Below, piece by piece: positions 46,675 to 55,866 of a stretch of DNA of 64,000 nt. The translations under genes and the position numbers were made by a program. Under the pieces are notes generated by a model. The model was not told the origin of the DNA. It saw only the letters and a program-made list of their open reading frames with translations, and did not search any database. Each line of letters opens with the position of its first letter. Positions within the stretch are counted from its first letter, which is position 1. The DNA comes from Rhizobium sp. WSM4643 (lineage in GTDB: Bacteria > Pseudomonadota > Alphaproteobacteria > Rhizobiales > Rhizobiaceae): the NCBI RefSeq assembly GCF_025152745.1, contig NZ_CP104043.1, forward strand, positions 186,001-250,000, written 5' to 3'.

Positions 46675-47556
46675 ATGGCAAGGATCGCATTCATCGGCCT
46701 CGGCAACATGGGTGGGCCGATGGCGGCCAATCTGGTCAAATCAGGCCACGAGGTCCTGGGCTTCGATCTCGCGGCTTCGGTGCTGAAGGCGGCCGAGGAG
46801 AGCGGCGTCAAGCCGGCAAGCCATGCCAGCCAGGCGGTCAAGGACGCGGAGATCGTCATATCAATGCTGCCGCAGGGCAAGCACGTGCTGACGGCCTGGA
46901 CCGATATCCTGCAGACTGCGGCTCAGGGCACGCTGGTCATCGATTGCTCGACCATCGATGTCGAAAGTAGCCGCAAGGCGCATGAAATGGCCAAGGCCGC
47001 CAGCTGCTTGTCGCTCGACGCTCCCGTCTCCGGCGGCACGGGTGGGGCGACCGCGGGCACGCTGACCTTCATGGCCGGCGGCTCGGAAGAAGCCTTCGCA
47101 AGGGCAAAACCAATCCTCGAGGCCATGGGAAAGAAGATCGTCCATTGTGGCGAGGCCGGCGCCGGCCAGGCGGCGAAGATCTGCAATAACATGATCCTCG
47201 GTATCTCGATGGTGGGCGTCTGCGAAGCCTTCGTGCTCGCCGAGAAACTTGGCCTCTCGCATCAGGCGCTGTTCGACGTCGCCTCGACCTCGTCGGGCCA
47301 GTGCTGGTCGATCAATACCTATTGTCCGGTGCCCGGACCGGTGCCGAACTCGCCCGCAAACAATGGCTACAAACCGGGTTTTGCCGCGGCACTAATGCTG
47401 AAGGATCTCAGGCTCTCGCAGGAGGCGGCCCTGGCGAGCGGCGCCTCCACCCCGCTCGGCGCGGAAGCAGCACAGCTTTATGCGCTTTTCGAAAAGCAGG
47501 GCAATGGCGGAAGGGATTTTTCCGCCATCATCGAGATGTTCCGCGAGAAGGCGTAG
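46675..47556 (+). CDS. 3-hydroxyisobutyrate dehydrogenase-like oxidoreductase
   Basis: The 293-aa enzyme has the NAD motif FIGLGNMGGPMAANLVKSGH, the substrate loop DAPVSGGTGGATAGTL near residue 120 and the catalytic Lys in GQAAKICNNM near 168. This matches the beta-hydroxyacid dehydrogenase family, closest to MmsB of valine breakdown. It is 9 bp after the GMC gene with AGGAGA upstream, so the two enzymes probably act in sequence on a hydroxylated C4-C5 acid. Confidence 0.9.
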   Translation: MARIAFIGLGNMGGPMAANLVKSGHEVLGFDLAASVLKAAEESGVKPASHASQAVKDAEIVISMLPQGKHVLTAWTDILQTAAQGTLVIDCSTIDVESSRKAHEMAKAASCLSLDAPVSGGTGGATAGTLTFMAGGSEEAFARAKPILEAMGKKIVHCGEAGAGQAAKICNNMILGISMVGVCEAFVLAEKLGLSHQALFDVASTSSGQCWSINTYCPVPGPVPNSPANNGYKPGFAAALMLKDLRLSQEAALASGASTPLGAEAAQLYALFEKQGNGGRDFSAIIEMFREKA

Positions 47557-47572
47557 GCACCGCGGCATCAAA

Positions 47573-48331
47573 TCAACCCTTCGACACCGAGAAGCTGAGG
47601 CTGCTATTGCCGAGCAGGATGTCGATCTCGCCGGGTTCGGTCAGTTCGATCGCGCCGCTCAACGTGCCTGTGGTGATGAGCGCACCCGTCTTCAGCGATG
47701 TCTCGGGGCGCAAGCCGTCATTAGCGTAATCGACGAGCCAGGTGAGAACGTCGCCCTTCGGATGCTGTGCTGGACCATCATAGATCATGCGGCCGGCATG
47801 GGTGACCTTGAGCGGTGTTCCGCCGGCGGTGTCGACGACGCCTTTTTCGACCTCCGGGCCGAGCACATAGCCGCTATTGCCGAGCCGGTCGGCGACGAAC
47901 AGCAGAAACGAAACGCTGCCGCTTTCCCTGATGGCGCTCACCAGCAGTTCAGCGCCGAGATAGACAGCGGAGATCGCCTCGACCACCTCGGCGCGGCTGT
48001 AGGGAGCGCCTGTGCGGATCGGCAGGTCCCTGCCAAGACGGACGGCGATCTCGGTCTCGAATTTCAGGCCCGGATACCAGGGAATGTCAGCGCCTGAGAC
48101 GGCTTCGGCATAGGGATGCAGCGGGCCGGTGACCGCCTGGCCCCGCGGCGAGACCGTCACCTTCCAGGCATTGCTCGAAATACCGTCCGCGGCGGCAAGC
48201 AAGTCCTGTGCCTCCATCGCCTGATCGAGATCGGCTGGCAGCGCGAACGTGTCCGTTGCCTCCTGACGACCGGCCTGCCGCAGGCTGTGAAGCCCGGCTG
48301 CAAGGGCGCGCGGATCGAATGTCTCTGTCAT
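47573..48331 (-). CDS. 2-keto-4-pentenoate hydratase-like (MhpD/FAH family) protein
   Basis: The 252-aa protein has the hydratase metal site pattern FETEIAVRLGRDL near residue 92, followed by SAIRESGSVSF-type residues and TGTLSGAIELTEPGEI near the end. Family members hydrate 2-hydroxypenta-2,4-dienoates or decarboxylate related acids in aromatic meta-cleavage routes. It is convergent with the dehydrogenase gene and 80 bp from rhaK, so its pathway is unclear. Confidence 0.85.
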   Translation of the reverse strand: MTETFDPRALAAGLHSLRQAGRQEATDTFALPADLDQAMEAQDLLAAADGISSNAWKVTVSPRGQAVTGPLHPYAEAVSGADIPWYPGLKFETEIAVRLGRDLPIRTGAPYSRAEVVEAISAVYLGAELLVSAIRESGSVSFLLFVADRLGNSGYVLGPEVEKGVVDTAGGTPLKVTHAGRMIYDGPAQHPKGDVLTWLVDYANDGLRPETSLKTGALITTGTLSGAIELTEPGEIDILLGNSSLSFSVSKG

Positions 48332-48410
48332 GCTATCTCCTCGACCTGATTTTCGAGGTGCACACTAATCACAAGACAAGGATGAACAAGGTCTGTTCTT
48401 GGAAAAGCTC

Positions 48411-49790
48411 CTATTCCATCGCCGCGTACCAGCGAGTGCGATAGGCGGTCAGTCCGGGGATATCGGTCGGCGGAATATGCGTCTCGGCGCTCGACACCGG
48501 CCGGATGCCGGTCAGAAGGGCGGCACCCTGGCTGGTGCCGGTCGAACCTGGAAGCGCCATGACCTCGCGGCCGGTCAGGACCGCCAGCAGTTGGAGATAG
48601 GTCTCATTTAGCGCAAACGGCCCTTCGACGATAGCCGGGCCTTTGGCGCCGATCAGTCCGAGGCAGGCATCGGTCATCAAAGCGAGATAGAGGCAGGCAG
48701 CGGCAAAGCGCTCCTCGCGGCTTGCTTCTTCGGCACCGATCCAGCGGCTTGCCTTTCCTGGGAAAGGCCCGGAACCGAGGGCGATATTTGGCAGCAGCAT
48801 CATGCCCTTAGCGATGACTGGACCGATTGCCGCCTGAGCGGCTTCTGCGTCGACAGGGCCGATCTCGGCCGAAAGGATCTCGAATTCCCGCCCACCCATG
48901 AAACGGGAAGAGGGGACGGCCCGGCCATAGGCATCGACATTGGCGAGGGTATCGCGTTTCGGATCGAGATGATCGAGATCGCCGCCGACGCCGAAATTGA
49001 TGACCCATGTGCCTGTGGAGACGACGGCAAAGGGTGCCTCCCGATGAACCAGATGCGGCAGCAGCGAGGCATTGGAATCGTGAATGCCGCAATAGACCGG
49101 CACGGGCGCGGCAAGGCCGAGCTCAGCGGCGATGTCGGGCAGGACCGGGCCGAGCGCATCGAAGGCGGAGCGGATCGGCGCCATGAGGCCGCGGATGGCG
49201 AGCCTGTCGACGAGTGAGGAATAGCGGCCGGCCCTCGGGTTCCAGAGGTCGGTGTGGCAGCCGAGCGAAGTCAGCTCATTGGCGGCCACACCCGTCAGCC
49301 GCGCCGTCCAGTATTGCGCATAGGTGAGGATGGCCGCCACCTCTGCGAATTCCTCGGGAAAGGTGGTCTTCTGGTAGTGCAACTGCGCGCCGACGTTGAG
49401 ACCCATCGCCAGGCGCGGCGAGAAGGTTTCGTCGAAGGAGGGGCGCAGTGCGGTATAGGCATCGCGGATTTCCTGCGGATATTCGTGTTCATAATCGATG
49501 ACAGGCATGGCAAGCGTGCCGTCCCGGGCAAGGAGTGCTGCGGAGGCGCCATGGGTGGTGATCGAAATGGCGTCGAAGCCGGGCTCGCGCGCGAGGCTCT
49601 TCAGCGCATCGAGCGCAAAGGTCCAGAGAGCCTCTACGTCGTAATGCGGATAGAGACCGGTTTTGATCGTGATATTCGGCCGCTTCAACACGGCGATCTC
49701 GGCGCCCGTCTCGCTGTCGAGCACGACGACCTTGGCATTGGTCTTGCCGATGTCGAGGACGGCGATGCGGCGATAGGAGGTAGTGTTCAT
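48411..49790 (-). CDS. rhaK: Rhamnulokinase-type FGGY sugar kinase
   Basis: The 459-aa kinase starts with the FGGY phosphate motif [24 protein letters not shown] near residue 258 and [16 protein letters not shown] near 420 follow. In R. leguminosarum RhaK phosphorylates the sugar and is also needed for rhamnose transport. It is the last gene of rhaRSTPQUK, and its start overlaps the rhaU stop by 4 bp. Confidence 0.93.
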   Translation of the reverse strand: MNTTSYRRIAVLDIGKTNAKVVVLDSETGAEIAVLKRPNITIKTGLYPHYDVEALWTFALDALKSLAREPGFDAISITTHGASAALLARDGTLAMPVIDYEHEYPQEIRDAYTALRPSFDETFSPRLAMGLNVGAQLHYQKTTFPEEFAEVAAILTYAQYWTARLTGVAANELTSLGCHTDLWNPRAGRYSSLVDRLAIRGLMAPIRSAFDALGPVLPDIAAELGLAAPVPVYCGIHDSNASLLPHLVHREAPFAVVSTGTWVINFGVGGDLDHLDPKRDTLANVDAYGRAVPSSRFMGGREFEILSAEIGPVDAEAAQAAIGPVIAKGMMLLPNIALGSGPFPGKASRWIGAEEASREERFAAACLYLALMTDACLGLIGAKGPAIVEGPFALNETYLQLLAVLTGREVMALPGSTGTSQGAALLTGIRPVSSAETHIPPTDIPGLTAYRTRWYAAME

Positions 49791-50107
49791 GGCATATGGA
49801 AGACGGTGACCAGGTCGCTCTGGACCGGCGAATTATCGGGATTGGTCGCCATGATATCGGCCATATAAGCCCACCATTTCTTCATGACAGGATGGTCCGG
49901 CAGGCTCGCCATCGTGTGATCAGTGGACCGCGTCAACACGCCGAACAGCGTGTTGGTCTCGCGGTCGAGATAGATGGAATAGTCGCTGGCGCCTGACTTG
50001 TGCAGGAGATCGACCAGTTCCGGCCAGATCTCGTCATGCCGCCTGCGATATTCGGCTTCCATGCCGGGGTTGAACTGCATCTTGAAAGCGTGTTTTTCTA
50101 AAGTCAT
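49787..50107 (-). CDS. rhaU: L-rhamnose mutarotase
   Basis: The 106-aa protein is a RhaM/RhaU-type mutarotase: early [20 protein letters not shown] contains the catalytic His, and [15 protein letters not shown] lies near residue 72. It interconverts rhamnose anomers. It overlaps rhaQ and rhaK by 4 bp each. Confidence 0.94.
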   Translation of the reverse strand: MTLEKHAFKMQFNPGMEAEYRRRHDEIWPELVDLLHKSGASDYSIYLDRETNTLFGVLTRSTDHTMASLPDHPVMKKWWAYMADIMATNPDNSPVQSDLVTVFHMP

Positions 50108-51111
50108 CGGGAGCTCATGAGCTTGATACGGCGGACGATGATCGGAATCGCGATGGTGATGATCAAAAGCAGGCCGATGAAGATCGACATGACGATGCCG
50201 GGCACGTTCAGCAGGCCGAGGCCGAAGGTGACGAGGCCCATCACGAAGGCAGCGATGACAACGCCGACGATCGTGCCGGAGCCGCCGAGGATCGAGATGC
50301 CGCCGAGCACGACCATGGTGACGACCTCGAGTTCCCAGCCCTGGGCGATCGACGGCCGGGTCGAGCCGAGGCGCGAGGTCAGGCAGACGGCGGCGATGCC
50401 GCTCATGACGCCGGTCAGCAGGAAGAGGATGAATTTGACGCGCTCGACCGGAATGCCGGAGAAGCGGGCGGCGAAGTCGTTGTTGCCGATCGCATAGACC
50501 TGCCGGCCGAAATTCGTCGCATGCAGCAGCACGGCGAAGAGGATCGCCAGCACGATGAAGAGCACGAATTCGAAGGAGAATACCCAGACGACATAACCCT
50601 GGCCGAAATAGGCGAACTCCGCCGGGTATTTGCCATAGGCCTGGTCGCCGAGGACGATATAGGAAATGCCGCGGAAAAGGCTCATCGTGCCGATGGTGAC
50701 GACGATCGACGGCAGTTTCAGCACCGAGACCAGCACACCGTTGAAGATGCCGCAGGCGAGGCCGGTGCCGATGCCGATCGCAACCAGACCCGGTGTGCCG
50801 ATGCCGACCTGCGCTGCCGCGCCCATCGCCGTCGAGGCGAGCGCGATGATCGCTGCGACCGAAAGGTCGATCTCGCCTGATATGACGAGCAGCGCCATGG
50901 CGAAGGCAATCATTGCCTTTTCGGTGAAGTTGAAGGTGGCGTCCGAAAGATTCCAGGCATCGAGGAAATAGGGCGAAGCCAGCGAATTGAAGATGAAGAT
51001 CAGGACGGCGACGGCAAAGAGCAGCACTTCCCAGCTCGCGACGATGCGGCGGAAGGGTGTGCCGAGGCGGTCGGGGATGACCCGCTTTTCGCGTGTGGAC
51101 ACGGCGCTCAT
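50104..51111 (-). CDS. rhaQ: Rhamnose ABC transporter permease RhaQ
   Basis: The 335-aa CUT2 permease has eight or more spans and the family stretch [20 protein letters not shown] near residue 80, then [20 protein letters not shown] near 265. Its start overlaps the rhaP stop by 4 bp and its end overlaps rhaU. With RhaP it makes the rhamnose channel. Confidence 0.93.
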   Translation of the reverse strand: MSAVSTREKRVIPDRLGTPFRRIVASWEVLLFAVAVLIFIFNSLASPYFLDAWNLSDATFNFTEKAMIAFAMALLVISGEIDLSVAAIIALASTAMGAAAQVGIGTPGLVAIGIGTGLACGIFNGVLVSVLKLPSIVVTIGTMSLFRGISYIVLGDQAYGKYPAEFAYFGQGYVVWVFSFEFVLFIVLAILFAVLLHATNFGRQVYAIGNNDFAARFSGIPVERVKFILFLLTGVMSGIAAVCLTSRLGSTRPSIAQGWELEVVTMVVLGGISILGGSGTIVGVVIAAFVMGLVTFGLGLLNVPGIVMSIFIGLLLIITIAIPIIVRRIKLMSSR

Positions 51112-52109
51112 GCTGCGGCCTCCGTTCTGATCTCGGCTGCGGCGCGGTCGCGCAGGATGATTCGGCCGCGGTTGCGCTCACGCCTGGCGTTGAAGGCGAC
51201 GGCGAGAATGATGACGGTTCCGGAGATCGCCATCTGCGTGAAGGGTGAAATGCCGATCACCGGCAATGCATTCTTGATGACGCCGAGGAAAAGCGCGCCG
51301 AGCACGGTGCCGGCGACCGAGCCGACGCCGCCGGCAATCGAAATGCCGCCAATGACGCAGGCCGCGACGCTGTCGAGCTCGAAGCCGTTGGCGATATCGA
51401 CATAGGCGACGGCATAACGCGATACCCAGAGATAGCTCGCAAGTCCGGCCAAGGCGCCCGACAGAACGAAGGCCAGGAACTTCGTCCAGCCGGTATCGAT
51501 GCCGGCATAAACGGCCGCGGTCGGATTGCCGCCGGTGGCATAGGCCGAGCGGCCGAACTGAGTGTATCTGAGAAGGACATACATCAGAAGCACGATGATG
51601 ATGCCCACCCAGCCGAGAACCGGCAGGCCGAGGATCGGCGTGCGCGGCACCGACAGGAAGACCGGCGTCATCTGATGGGCGTTGACCCACGCCCCGCCCG
51701 ACAGCACGAAGGCCATGCCGCGATAGATGGTGAGCGTGCCGAGTGTGACGACGATCGGCGGGATTTCGAGCGCCCAGACGAGAAAGCCGTTGATGGCGCC
51801 GAGGCACGCGCCGATGACGATCGCGGCAAGGATGAGCATGACGAGCGGCAGGTCGGGATAGGCGGCATTCATCATCGCGATCGCCATGCCGGTGAAGGCG
51901 AGGTTGGCGGCAACCGACAGGTCGATCGATTTCGTCAGGATAACCGTCATCTGCGCCAACGCCAGGATGATCAGGATGGAGGTATCGTTGAAAATGCCGG
52001 CCAGATTCTCCGGCGTTGCGAAATCGGCGGCGCGCGTCGAAAAGATCGCGATCATCACCACGATGATGAGGAACAGCAGGGTTTCGCGTTTTCTGATCAG
52101 TCTTGCCAT
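51108..52109 (-). CDS. rhaP: Rhamnose ABC transporter permease RhaP
   Basis: The 333-aa CUT2 permease carries [20 protein letters not shown] near residue 60 and [20 protein letters not shown] near 255. It follows rhaT by 9 bp and overlaps rhaQ. Name follows the R. leguminosarum order T-P-Q. Confidence 0.93.
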   Translation of the reverse strand: MARLIRKRETLLFLIIVVMIAIFSTRAADFATPENLAGIFNDTSILIILALAQMTVILTKSIDLSVAANLAFTGMAIAMMNAAYPDLPLVMLILAAIVIGACLGAINGFLVWALEIPPIVVTLGTLTIYRGMAFVLSGGAWVNAHQMTPVFLSVPRTPILGLPVLGWVGIIIVLLMYVLLRYTQFGRSAYATGGNPTAAVYAGIDTGWTKFLAFVLSGALAGLASYLWVSRYAVAYVDIANGFELDSVAACVIGGISIAGGVGSVAGTVLGALFLGVIKNALPVIGISPFTQMAISGTVIILAVAFNARRERNRGRIILRDRAAAEIRTEAAA

Positions 52110-52118
52110 GCTTTTACC

Positions 52119-53651
52119 TTATGCATTGCCGGTGGCGGCGCGCACCAGCGCTTCCGGCGACAGCTCGGCGCGGTCGAAAATCCCCGCGGCGAGACCCTCC
52201 TTCATCACCAGGACGCGGTCCGACATGCCGATGATTTCGGGCAGTTCGGACGAGACCATGATGATCGACAGGCCCTCGGCGGCGAGTTCGCTGATGAAGC
52301 CGTGCACGGCTGCCTTCGAGCCGATGTCGATGCCCTTTGTGGGTTCATCGAGGATGATGACCTTCGGCGCCGTCGCCAGCCATTTGCCGATGACGACCTT
52401 CTGCTGGTTGCCGCCCGACAGCGTGCCGACCGGGACGGAAAGGGCGGCGGCGCGCAGATCCAGGCGCTCGGCATATTTGCGGGCGAGCGCGAATTCTTCT
52501 GCCGCCCTGAGGAAGCCCCGGCGCGAGGTGCGGCTAAGCGAAGGCAGCGTCATGTTCTGGAAGATCGGCATCGGCAGCGCCAAGCCGTGGCGGCCGCGCT
52601 CCTCCGGCACATAGACGATGCCGGCGCGGATCGCGTCCTGCGGCGAATGGATGGTGATTTCGCGGCCTTCGAGCATCATGGTGCCGGAGAGCGGCCTAGT
52701 GATGCCGAAGAGCGATTGGGACAGTTCCGAACGCCCGGCGCCGATCAGGCCGTATATGCCGAGAATCTCGCCCTGGCGCAGCGTGAACGAGATATCGCGG
52801 AATTCGGTACGATGGCTGTAGTTGCGGATCTCCAGAACCGGGCCGCCGATGGCGACATCGACCTTCGGAAAAGCATTCTCGACGTCGCGGCCGACCATCA
52901 TGCGGACGATCTCGTCCTGCGGTGTTTCCTTGAGCCGGCCCTGGCCGACGGCGCGGCCGTCACGGAAGACAACGAAATCGTCGGCGATTTCGTACACTTC
53001 GTCGAACTTGTGGCTGATGAAGAGGATCGCCTTGCCCTTTTCCTTCAGGCCCCGGACGATGCGAAAGAGATCGTCGATCTCCTTGCGGGAAAGGGCTGCC
53101 GTCGGTTCGTCCATGATGACGATGCGGGCCTCGATCGACAGAGCGCGCGCAATCGCCACTAGGTGGCGCTGCGCGATCGAGAGGTCCTTCAGCCGGATCG
53201 TCGGGTCGATGTTGCTTTCGAGCGCGGTCAGCAGCGCCTTGGCGCGGCTGTTCATCGCCTGCCAGTCGATGGTGCGCAGACGCGTGCGCGGTGCGTGGCC
53301 GAGGAAGATATTCTCGGCAACCGTCAGCTCGTCGAACAGCACGGTTTCCTGATGGATGGCGGTGACGCCGGCATCGATCGCGGCCTGGGCGCTGGCAAAG
53401 GTCACCGGCTGGCCGTCGACCAGGATCTCGCCTTCGTTCGGCCTGTAGATGCCGGTCAGGATCTTGACCAGCGTCGATTTGCCGGCGCCGTTTTCGCCGA
53501 TCAGCGCGGTCACCGTGCCGGGATGCAGCGCTATGCTGACATTGTCGAGCGCCTTCACGCCCGGAAAGATCTGGGAGATGCCGCGCATTTCCAGAATGGC
53601 CGGTGTATCGGGCATGGGGCTGACATCGTGCTTTTGCGTTGCGGCGTGCAT
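52119..53651 (-). CDS. rhaT: Rhamnose ABC transporter ATP-binding protein RhaT
   Basis: The 510-aa protein has two ABC domains typical of CUT2 importers. The first has Walker A GENGAGKST near residue 52 and Walker B IVIMDEPTAALS. The second has a degenerate Walker A (GLIGAGRSE) but a good signature LSGGNQQKVVIG and IILDEPTKGID. ATG 53615 is an alternative start. A palindromic repeat separates it from rhaS. Confidence 0.92.
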   Translation of the reverse strand: MHAATQKHDVSPMPDTPAILEMRGISQIFPGVKALDNVSIALHPGTVTALIGENGAGKSTLVKILTGIYRPNEGEILVDGQPVTFASAQAAIDAGVTAIHQETVLFDELTVAENIFLGHAPRTRLRTIDWQAMNSRAKALLTALESNIDPTIRLKDLSIAQRHLVAIARALSIEARIVIMDEPTAALSRKEIDDLFRIVRGLKEKGKAILFISHKFDEVYEIADDFVVFRDGRAVGQGRLKETPQDEIVRMMVGRDVENAFPKVDVAIGGPVLEIRNYSHRTEFRDISFTLRQGEILGIYGLIGAGRSELSQSLFGITRPLSGTMMLEGREITIHSPQDAIRAGIVYVPEERGRHGLALPMPIFQNMTLPSLSRTSRRGFLRAAEEFALARKYAERLDLRAAALSVPVGTLSGGNQQKVVIGKWLATAPKVIILDEPTKGIDIGSKAAVHGFISELAAEGLSIIMVSSELPEIIGMSDRVLVMKEGLAAGIFDRAELSPEALVRAATGNA

Positions 53652-53664
53652 TATTCGTTTCACC

Positions 53665-53808
53665 TTGAAAACCCCTCCCCAACCCCTCCCCACAAGGGGG
53701 AGGGGCTTTACCCATCGCGATGCCGAGGCTCGCGATGGGCGGAGGCGTTGCTTCAGATTATCTCCCCCCTTGTGGGGGAGATGGCCGGCAGGCCAGAAGG
53801 GGTCTTAA
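53665..53808. repeat. Palindromic repeat cluster between rhaS and rhaT
   Basis: Three hairpins lie in about 140 bp: CCCCTCCCC with GGGGGAGGGG, CCCATCGCG with CGCGATGGG, and TCTCCCCC with GGGGGAGA. The layout resembles the RIME-like elements but the bases differ. It may lower expression of the transporter core relative to the binding protein. Confidence 0.7.
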
Positions 53809-53811
53809 CGA

Positions 53812-54807
53812 TCAGAAGACCTTGGAGAACTGGTCGATATTCGAAGCATTGTAGACGAAGGGATCGGCCATGGCGGCTTCACCGTTGTCGCCGACCTTGA
53901 TCTTGCCCATGCGGCCGGCTTCGATCTCGCTGCCCGGCTTGCCGTCGGTCTCGCCCTTGACGAGGCGATAGGCGATCTGCGTTGCGGAGTAGCCGAGATC
54001 GATCGGGTTCCAGATGGCGAATTCCTTCGTGGCGCCCGACTTGATCGCGCCGGCCATTTCGGACGGCAGGCCGAGACCGGTGACGTAGACCTTGCCGATA
54101 AGGCCCTTGTCTTCGACGACCTTGGACGCGGCGAGAACGCCGACCGTCGTTGGAGCGACGATGACCTTGATGTTCGGGTTTGCCTTCAGCAGGCCTTCGG
54201 CTTCACGATAGGACTTGTCCGAAAGGTCGTCGCCATAGACGGTGGTGACGAGGTTGAGGCCCGGGAAATCCTTGAGCTGCTTCTTCATCTGGTCGATCCA
54301 GATGTTCTGGTTGGTCGAGGTGGTCGTGGCCGACAGGATGGCGAAGTCACCCTTGCCGCCGTCGAGATGGTCCTTGACCAGCGTCAGGCACATCTTGCCG
54401 ATCAGCTCGTTGGACGACGGGTTGAGCTGCAGGATACGGCCTTCAGGTGCCACGCCGGAATCCCAGGAGATGACCTTGATGCCGCGCTGTGTAGCCTTCT
54501 TCAGCGCCGGAACGAGCGCGTCGGGATCGTTGGCCGAAACGGCGATGGCGCTGACGCCCTGGGCGATCAGCGAGTTGATGACTTCGATCTGGCCTTCGGC
54601 CGTCGTCGTCGTCGGACCGGTATAGATGACCTCGACGCCGCCGAGTTCCTTGGCGGCTTCCTGCGCACCCTTGTTGGCGGCATCGAAGAAGCCGTTGCCG
54701 AGCGACTTCACGACGAGACCGATCTTGATGTCGGCAGCACTTGCCGTTCCGGCCATCATGGCGACGGCAAATGCCACGCCGATTGCGAGTTTCTTTGCGA
54801 GTTTCAT
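53812..54807 (-). CDS. rhaS: Rhamnose-binding periplasmic protein RhaS
   Basis: The 331-aa protein has a signal peptide cleaved at ASA-AD near residue 25 and a LacI/ribose-binding-type fold (IKIGLVVKSLGNGFFDAANK). GGGAGG is 8 nt before ATG 54807, which rules out the longer frame. It delivers rhamnose to RhaTPQ. Confidence 0.94.
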   Translation of the reverse strand: MKLAKKLAIGVAFAVAMMAGTASAADIKIGLVVKSLGNGFFDAANKGAQEAAKELGGVEVIYTGPTTTTAEGQIEVINSLIAQGVSAIAVSANDPDALVPALKKATQRGIKVISWDSGVAPEGRILQLNPSSNELIGKMCLTLVKDHLDGGKGDFAILSATTTSTNQNIWIDQMKKQLKDFPGLNLVTTVYGDDLSDKSYREAEGLLKANPNIKVIVAPTTVGVLAASKVVEDKGLIGKVYVTGLGLPSEMAGAIKSGATKEFAIWNPIDLGYSATQIAYRLVKGETDGKPGSEIEAGRMGKIKVGDNGEAAMADPFVYNASNIDQFSKVF

Positions 54808-54855
54808 GCTTTCATCCTCCCACTTGATTGACACTCTTCACACCTCTCCGGCGCC

Positions 54856-55668
54856 TTATGCGACCGACGAGGAATCCTCCTTGATTGCTTGGGCGACCGG
54901 GCTCGCGACAATGAGCCTGATGCCGGCATTCTCGATCATCCTGACGGCTTCCTCTGGAATGCCGTCATCGGTGATGATGGTAGACACACGCTCGAGCGGG
55001 CACAGAATGAGGCTCGACCGGCGATGGAACTTGCTGGAATCGGCCATGACGACCAGTTCGTCGGCCTGATGCATCAGCTTCTGCTCGCTCTGGATGATCA
55101 GCGCGTCGGCTTCCATGATGCCGAGCGGGCCGATGCCCTGCGCGCCGATAAAGAAGCGACGGGCATAGAAATTACGGATCGCGTCATTGTCGAAGGGGGA
55201 GAGGATCAGGCTCTGCTCGCGATAGATCGCGCCGCCTGGCACCGTCACCGTGTTCTTCGAGTGCTTGACCAGATGTTCGGCGATCGCGAAAGAATTGGTC
55301 ATCACCTGCAGGCGGTGCGCCGCCATGAAATGCACCATCTGGAAGGTGGTCGTGCCACCGTTGATGATGATCGCGTCGCCCGGATCGCAAAGCTCGACCG
55401 CCTGGCGTGCGATTGCGCGCTTCTTGTCAATGTTGACCGATTCCGAAACGCGGAAGGGGCGCCCGGCGAGATTTCCGAGCTGCGGCGGATGCACCGCTTC
55501 GGCGCCGCCGCGCACACGCCGGATCTTGCCCTGGACATGAAGAGCCGCGATGTCGCGCCGAATCGTCGCCTCGGAAGCCTCGGTCAGTTCGGAAATATCC
55601 TGAACCGTCACGACGGACTTTTCCTGAACGGCGCTCAGTATGATGCGATGGCGTTCGCGTTCGTGCAT
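54856..55668 (-). CDS. rhaR: DeoR-family regulator of rhamnose catabolism
   Basis: The 270-aa protein has a DeoR helix-turn-helix (VTVQDISELTEASEATIRRD, then VRGGAEAV) at residues 15-65 and a sugar-phosphate effector domain with NGGTTTFQMVHF near 105. AGGAGGAG precedes the ATG. It is the first gene of the operon and lies opposite rhaD. In R. leguminosarum this regulator represses the rha genes. A likely operator pair lies in the 198-bp divergent gap. Confidence 0.93.
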   Translation of the reverse strand: MHERERHRIILSAVQEKSVVTVQDISELTEASEATIRRDIAALHVQGKIRRVRGGAEAVHPPQLGNLAGRPFRVSESVNIDKKRAIARQAVELCDPGDAIIINGGTTTFQMVHFMAAHRLQVMTNSFAIAEHLVKHSKNTVTVPGGAIYREQSLILSPFDNDAIRNFYARRFFIGAQGIGPLGIMEADALIIQSEQKLMHQADELVVMADSSKFHRRSSLILCPLERVSTIITDDGIPEEAVRMIENAGIRLIVASPVAQAIKEDSSSVA

Positions 55669-55710
55669 GGGGCTCCTCCTTGGACCGTTTATTTCGCACA
55701 TATGACAATG

Positions 55711-55783
55711 TGTCAATCAAAAACGATCATAAATTTTCATATTGCGCTGCACAATAATCGAATTTGATCGTTTTCGATTGACA
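55711..55783. promoter_or_regulatory. Divergent rha promoters with inverted operator repeat
   Basis: GTCAATCAAAAACGATCA (55712-55729) and TGATCGTTTTCGATTGAC (55765-55782) are inverted copies with one mismatch in 18, 35 bp apart. Each arm overlaps a TTGACA -35 box: 55716-55711 toward rhaR and 55778-55783 toward rhaD. A repressor bound at both could shut off both operons at once. Confidence 0.75.
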
Positions 55784-55866
55784 ACCTCCATTTTAATGCG
55801 CGATACCGTCAGCGAAAAGCGGCGCGAACTTTGCGTCTCGATGAAGATTTCATATGGGAGGATGAC

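Noticed and set aside
51675..53162. 495-codon plus-strand frame
   Set aside because: It is antisense to rhaP and rhaT; the His/Asp/Arg-rich composition is typical of a shadow frame.
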